From contig PFDV01000013.1 in the NCBI GenBank assembly GCA_002772745.1, forward strand, positions 1-34,704: a DNA stretch of 34,704 bases, given 5' to 3'. The translations under genes were made by a program, and so were the position numbers. Position 1 is the first letter of the stretch; every line of letters starts with the position of its first letter. Positions 31,197-34,704 of the stretch are shown here, piece by piece. The notes under the pieces were generated by a model. That model was not told the DNA's origin and searched no databases. It was given only the letters and a program-made list of their open reading frames with translations. Origin of the DNA: Candidatus Peregrinibacteria bacterium CG10_big_fil_rev_8_21_14_0_10_55_24. Its GTDB lineage: Bacteria > Patescibacteriota > Gracilibacteria > Peribacterales > Peribacteraceae.

Positions 31197-31952
31197 ATGC
31201 GCTATCATTTCTTGATCTTCCGGCGAGCCATTCTGCTCCACTTCCTCCGATGGTGGCGTTACCGCGCCGATGTCCTCATCTGGATAGTGACCATCTGGTG
31301 CATGCTTGGCATACATGCGGTATTCATTTATGTCACGTATTCCGCAAGTGGAGGTAACTTCTTCGGGTATTCGGGCAACGAGGTTTTCGGTTTCTTCGGC
31401 GGCGCACTACTCGCGTCGGGGATTGCGCAATCATTGATCGTAGGTGTGATCATTACCCTCAACAAAGCCGTATGGCAGGGAAACCTGGATTATTGGCTGT
31501 TGCAACCCCCTCTCTTTCTACTCCGCATCATCACCGAAGAATTGGGAATCATATGGTACTGGCCACACATCATCGTGGGGAGCGGCATCATAGTGTTCAT
31601 GTTCCCCTTCCATCTTTGGCCGCTGGCTTTTTTGAGTGCGTTGGTCGCCAGCACCATCGAAATGGGAATCGTGCTTCTCTTATGTCTACCAGCCATCCGT
31701 TGGGGAAGATGGGACCCCTACGAAGGACTGTGGGAATACTTCGAAAGCGCCCGTTCTATCCCAATTGGACGAAGTAGAAGTTTTATGTTATGGCTTGCTT
31801 CTTTCGGAGTTTTGCAGTATTCTCTCGCTCTCGAAGTCATCACGGGAAAGATGTCGATTTTCACTCTTCTCCTGATCTCTGTCGGCGTGTGGTCTCTCGC
31901 CCTCCTCCTCCTCAAGATTCTTGTTCGCACTTACGGTTCCGCCTCTTCCTGA
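31197..31952 (+). CDS. ABC-2 type transporter permease (COG3694-like)
   Basis: The second, paralogous permease, 251 residues and about six helices (IWIVTIWCMLGIHAVFIYVTY, IIVGSGIIVFMFPFHLWPLAFLSALVASTIEMGIVLLL, VGVWSLALLLLKILV). The cytoplasmic loop NKAVWQGNLDYWLLQPPLFLLRII corresponds to LNQWLIRPLSFL in the first permease, the coupling segment for the ATPase. The two permeases presumably form a heterodimeric channel. It begins 3 bp after the previous stop and ends 8 bp before the ATPase start. Confidence 0.85.
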   Translation: MRYHFLIFRRAILLHFLRWWRYRADVLIWIVTIWCMLGIHAVFIYVTYSASGGNFFGYSGNEVFGFFGGALLASGIAQSLIVGVIITLNKAVWQGNLDYWLLQPPLFLLRIITEELGIIWYWPHIIVGSGIIVFMFPFHLWPLAFLSALVASTIEMGIVLLLCLPAIRWGRWDPYEGLWEYFESARSIPIGRSRSFMLWLASFGVLQYSLALEVITGKMSIFTLLLISVGVWSLALLLLKILVRTYGSASS

Positions 31953-31960
31953 CTACTCCC

Positions 31961-32968
31961 ATGGCCGACGCCATTGTCGTCAAAGACCTTCAACGCAGGT
32001 TCCGGCACTACGAGAAGAAACCGGGGTTGTTCCCAACCTTGAAGAGTGTGGTGTGGCGTGAGTGGAACGACGTCAATGCTGTGGACGATATAAGCTTTAC
32101 CGTTCCCGAAGGGAGCTTCGTCGGCTTTCTGGGCCCCAACGGCGCCGGCAAGACGACGACCCTCAAAATGCTCTCGGGCATCCTTACTCCCACTGCGGGA
32201 ACATGCAATGTCCTCGGTTTTACCCCTCACGAACGCAAGCGCGCCTTTAAGAAGCAAATCGGCTTTGTGATGGGCCAAAAGACCCAGCTCATCTGGGATC
32301 TGCCACCCACCGATACCTTTGTGCTCCACCGCGACCTGTACGAGATCCCCCGTGCACAGTGGAACGAAACGCTGGCCACATTGACCGAACTCCTCAGGGT
32401 TGAACACGTCCTTTCCACTCCGGTGCGCCAACTCTCGCTGGGCGAGCGCATGAAGTGCGAACTCATCACCTCGCTCCTCCACAAACCCAGGGTGCTCTTC
32501 CTGGATGAACCCACCATCGGTCTCGACGTGATTTCACAGATGCATCTATGGGAATTTTTGGGAACCTACCAAACCAAGGAAAATATAACCATTCTCCTCA
32601 CTTCCCACTACGTGCACGATATCGCCAACCTCTGCAGGGATGTGATCATCCTCAATAAGGGCAAAAAGGTTTTCTCCGGCCCCTTTGAATCGCTCATCGA
32701 AAAAATGGAACCGGAGCGCTGCGGTATCATCCGCTTCCGCAAGGATCAACTGGCAAAGGAGCAGACGGAAAAAATCGCCAAGATGGTAAAAGAACGGCAC
32801 CTGGAGCAGATTGATCCCCGCACATACCGCATTGCCGTGCCGCGCTGCGAACTTTCGGCAGCCACGCAATGGATGCTCAAAAGCTTCCCCATTGAGGAGC
32901 TGCGGATGGAAGAGGTAGACCTGACAGAGGTGATCGAGAAAGCATTCGCAATGGAGTCGAGAGCGTAA
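31961..32968 (+). CDS. ABC transporter ATP-binding protein (COG4586-like)
   Basis: A 335-residue ATPase that powers the two adjacent permeases. Walker A is GPNGAGKTTT, the signature is LSLGERMKCEL, Walker B is VLFLDEPTIGLD, and the H-loop is LLTSHYVHD. The extended N-terminus (RFRHYEKKPGLFPTLKSVVWREWNDVNAVDDIS) and the long C-terminal domain after residue 230 are typical of the COG4586 group, which travels with COG4587/COG3694 permeases. The frame is open from 31790 over the previous gene; ATG 31961 gives the family N-terminus. Confidence 0.93.
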   Translation: MADAIVVKDLQRRFRHYEKKPGLFPTLKSVVWREWNDVNAVDDISFTVPEGSFVGFLGPNGAGKTTTLKMLSGILTPTAGTCNVLGFTPHERKRAFKKQIGFVMGQKTQLIWDLPPTDTFVLHRDLYEIPRAQWNETLATLTELLRVEHVLSTPVRQLSLGERMKCELITSLLHKPRVLFLDEPTIGLDVISQMHLWEFLGTYQTKENITILLTSHYVHDIANLCRDVIILNKGKKVFSGPFESLIEKMEPERCGIIRFRKDQLAKEQTEKIAKMVKERHLEQIDPRTYRIAVPRCELSAATQWMLKSFPIEELRMEEVDLTEVIEKAFAMESRA

Positions 32969-33186
32969 ATATGCTCCATGCATGTCGCACTGAGCAGCCT
33001 GTCCTGCCTGCCAGCCATAGCTCTCTGAGCGACGGCTGGAGCCTGCCGAAGGAGAGTCGAGGGGTGACACAGTGGGCGTCATGGTTCGACTCCCTGTCTG
33101 CCGACATGCAGGCCTCACCCCTCTCCTCTGCGGCCATGGAGAAGGGAAAGTACTTGTATGTGTTTTTGTGTTCCAACCTCACCCCT
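32969..33186. other. Gene-free gap with repeat fragments
   Basis: No credible gene. It holds GGCTGGAGCCTGCCGAAGG and GAGTCGAGGGG motifs, similar to CGGAGTCGAGGGG near 6050. From about 33113 it carries a slightly diverged partial copy of the non-coding end of the 565-bp tandem unit. Confidence 0.5.
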
Positions 33187-33188
33187 CA

Positions 33189-33214
33189 CCCCTCTCCTCT
33201 GCGAAGGAGAGGGG
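33189..33214. repeat. REP-like hairpin, CCCCTCTCCT stem
   Basis: CCCCTCTCCT (33189-33198) pairs perfectly with AGGAGAGGGG (33205-33214) over the loop CTGCGA. Copies are at 33754-33779 and 34319-34344, and diverged relatives with other loops occur at 34409-34436 and 34532-34555. It lies downstream of the DUF559 gene on the minus strand and could act as a terminator there. Confidence 0.6.
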
Positions 33215-33240
33215 AAATGTTTTGTGTGTGTACATGGTGC

Positions 33241-33612
33241 TTAGTGGAGAACGAACCGAGCAATACGGTCGAGAACTGCAGAGACGTCCCGAGCAATGTC
33301 GTCATTCCAAATACGCAAAATGCGGTATCCTCTCTCCATAAGATACACGTCGCGCCCCGCATCATGTTCACGCTGATCCCGAGTGCGATGCACACCGCCA
33401 TCAACTTCGATGATTGCACTGCGTTCTGCACAGAGAAAATCCGCGATGAACGGACCGATATTCACCTGCCTTTTAAACTTGAGACCATGGCACCTGCGAT
33501 CACGCAGCACATGCCAGAGAAGTAGTTCTTCCGGTGTCATATTCCTCCTGAGTTGCCTGGCAAATGCCAGCTTCTGCTTCTTCCGTGCCCGTTCTCGCAC
33601 ATCAACACTCAT
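33241..33612 (-). CDS. DUF559 endonuclease-like protein, copy 1
   Basis: A 123-residue protein of the DUF559/Vsr-like PD-(D/E)xK group. It has ARQLRRNMTPEELLLWHVLRDRR, LKFKRQVNIGPFIADFLCAERSAIIEVDGGVH (the catalytic D and E-x-D core) and GYRILRIWNDDIARD. The fold suggests a nuclease related to very-short-patch repair enzymes, but the cellular role of DUF559 proteins is unknown. ATG 33612 is 8 nt after TATAGT (33626-33621). An identical copy is at 33806. Confidence 0.88.
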   Translation of the reverse strand: MSVDVRERARKKQKLAFARQLRRNMTPEELLLWHVLRDRRCHGLKFKRQVNIGPFIADFLCAERSAIIEVDGGVHRTRDQREHDAGRDVYLMERGYRILRIWNDDIARDVSAVLDRIARFVLH

Positions 33613-33728
33613 AGAAAAGGACTATACCTGACCACTGCAAATCCGTTTGCGTTCCGACCTTACCCCTCTCCTCTGCGGCCATGGAGAAGAGAAAGTACTT
33701 GTATGTGTTTTTGTGTTCCAACCTCACC

Positions 33729-33748
33729 CCTGCCTGCCGGCAGGCAGG
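33729..33748. repeat. 20-bp perfect palindrome
   Basis: CCTGCCTGCCGGCAGGCAGG is its own reverse complement, and is repeated at 34294-34313 in the second unit. It is absent from the older partial copy near 33181, so it was probably inserted in, or lost from, one version of the repeat. It looks like a short dispersed palindromic element. Confidence 0.6.
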
Positions 33749-33751
33749 CCT

Positions 33752-34316
33752 CACCCCTCTCCTCTGCGAAGGAGAGGGGAAATGTTTTGTGTGTGTACAT
33801 GGTGCTTAGTGGAGAACGAACCGAGCAATACGGTCGAGAACTGCAGAGACGTCCCGAGCAATGTCGTCATTCCAAATACGCAAAATGCGGTATCCTCTCT
33901 CCATAAGATACACGTCGCGCCCCGCATCATGTTCACGCTGATCCCGAGTGCGATGCACACCGCCATCAACTTCGATGATTGCACTGCGTTCTGCACAGAG
34001 AAAATCCGCGATGAACGGACCGATATTCACCTGCCTTTTAAACTTGAGACCATGGCACCTGCGATCACGCAGCACATGCCAGAGAAGTAGTTCTTCCGGT
34101 GTCATATTCCTCCTGAGTTGCCTGGCAAATGCCAGCTTCTGCTTCTTCCGTGCCCGTTCTCGCACATCAACACTCATAGAAAAGGACTATACCTGACCAC
34201 TGCAAATCCGTTTGCGTTCCGACCTTACCCCTCTCCTCTGCGGCCATGGAGAAGAGAAAGTACTTGTATGTGTTTTTGTGTTCCAACCTCACCCCTGCCT
34301 GCCGGCAGGCAGGCCT
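33752..34316. repeat. Tandem duplication unit 2 (565 bp)
   Basis: An identical copy of 33187-33751. A truncated third start (34317-34352) follows, showing that the repeat boundary is the CACCCCTCTCCTCTGCG hairpin. Unequal exchange between these hairpins is a simple origin. Confidence 0.9.
33806..34177 (-). CDS. DUF559 endonuclease-like protein, copy 2
   Basis: Identical in all 123 residues to the gene at 33241-33612, with the same upstream -10 box (TATAGT, 34191-34186). See copy 1 for motifs. Identity including non-coding flanks means either a very recent duplication or an assembly artefact. Confidence 0.85.
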   Translation of the reverse strand: MSVDVRERARKKQKLAFARQLRRNMTPEELLLWHVLRDRRCHGLKFKRQVNIGPFIADFLCAERSAIIEVDGGVHRTRDQREHDAGRDVYLMERGYRILRIWNDDIARDVSAVLDRIARFVLH

Positions 34317-34352
34317 CACCCCTCTCCTCTGCGAAGGAGAGGGGAAATGTTT
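34317..34352. repeat. Truncated third copy of the tandem unit
   Basis: Matches the first 36 bp of the 565-bp unit, then diverges after AAATGTTT. It is gene-free; 34353-34602 holds further CCCCTCTCCT-type hairpin repeats and no credible gene. Confidence 0.75.
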
Positions 34353-34459
34353 GTGTATGTTGTTTTGTAAATAGAGGAGACAACAAACAGAACAGTACAC
34401 CTACAACTCCCCTCTCCTGCGACGAGGAGTGCGGGCCGGGGGTGAGGTCCCCACCCCCC

Positions 34460-34481
34460 CGTTCCACAGGCTCATGGAACG
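34460..34481. repeat. Hairpin repeat, copy B
   Basis: CGTTCCA (34460-34466) pairs with TGGAACG (34475-34481), followed by TCTTTGTTGGCTTAA. Same stem, loop length and downstream T-rich tail as the copy at 29579-29600. Confidence 0.5.
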
Positions 34482-34602
34482 TCTTTGTTGGCTTAACTAA
34501 GCCAAGGGTAGGAGCATGGAACGATGGGATCAGGAAAGGCCCCTCCCTCTGAGCAAGGAGAGGAGGTGTACTGAAGGGACATACGGTTCCCCCTTTGAGC
34601 AT

Positions 34603-34704
34603 ATGGCATCCAAGCGAAACCATGAGGAGCACATCTGCCGCATCCATGCATGCGAGCCCAGGCGCTTGCTGGCGCTCGATGCGGCAATCAACGAATTGAG
34701 CGGG
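34603..34704 (+). CDS. Possible 5' end of a gene running off the window
   Basis: An ATG-initiated frame (MASKRNHEEHICRIHACEPRR...) open for 34 codons to the window edge. Codon use looks like the host's. It is too short for a family call and no clear promoter or ribosome-binding site was seen, so it may be chance. Confidence 0.35.
   Translation, partial: MASKRNHEEHICRIHACEPRRLLALDAAINELSG

Larger units (their letters stand above)
33187..33751. repeat. Tandem duplication unit 1 (565 bp)
   Basis: A 565-bp unit repeated head to tail at 33752-34316 with no difference I can find by reading. It contains a DUF559 gene on the minus strand, a perfect 10-bp-stem hairpin at its left end and a 20-bp palindrome at its right end. 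Confidence 0.9.

Noticed and set aside
33187-34352. CRISPR array
   Set aside because: The repeats are two 565-bp units containing genes, with no short regularly spaced direct repeats; no cas genes are in the window.
34225-34647. 140-codon minus-strand frame
   Set aside because: It runs through the hairpin repeats and palindrome, and its Gly/Pro/Ser-rich translation has no coding character.

Overview
The window most likely comes from a candidate-phyla-radiation (Patescibacteria) genome, with Peregrinibacteria/Peribacteria as the best guess. This rests on gene content and style: a compact ~600-residue alanyl-tRNA synthetase, many small proteins of unknown function, CPR-type integrated elements with a primase-like ATPase and a serine recombinase, intergenic hairpin repeats, TGA used as a normal stop, and -10 promoter boxes lying 6-9 nt in front of start codons. 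No marker tree could be run, so the assignment is an inference.

Layout. 20-1135: secreted SLH-domain envelope protein. 1206-5555: integrated element with an XRE regulator, a DUF5659-like small protein, a primase/RepA-like ATPase, a 47-residue acidic protein and a large serine recombinase. The recombinase ORF runs 89 nt antisense into the 3' end of the host tmRNA gene (ssrA, 5467-5883, minus), which probably marks the integration site. 6142-13705: housekeeping block with rpoD, alaS, a two-gene membrane/glycosyltransferase operon and a Trm-G10-like RNA methyltransferase. 13838-13912: tRNA-Asn(GTT). 14027-15241: AT-richer cargo behind the tRNA (GNAT acetyltransferase, small protein, nucleotidyltransferase), bordered by a 47-bp GAA microsatellite.

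15399-20317: polyamine locus. A fold-III PLP decarboxylase (probably arginine decarboxylase), a deoxyhypusine-synthase-like protein, N-carbamoylputrescine amidase and agmatine deiminase together would make putrescine from arginine and possibly condense it further. 20434-20625: candidate structured RNA with a ten-codon lysine-rich ORF. 20670-23784: lipoprotein and three unrecognised genes. 23817-26857: a complete two-subunit ATP-citrate lyase (aclB-aclA), unexpected in this kind of organism, followed by an acidic protein. 27570-30348: ogt, a DUF4256 protein, a tiny membrane protein and a SpoT-like HD hydrolase. 30396-32968: three-gene ABC-2 exporter operon. 33187-34352: perfect 565-bp tandem duplication carrying a DUF559 nuclease-like gene, in a field of hairpin repeats. 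34603 to the end: possible start of another gene.

The main points for a second look are the ATP-citrate lyase, the recombinase/ssrA junction with matching palindromic operators, the widespread leaderless promoter geometry, the polyamine locus with an atypical DHS homologue, the micro-ORF/hairpin RNA, and the GAA repeat next to a nucleotidyltransferase/small-protein cassette.
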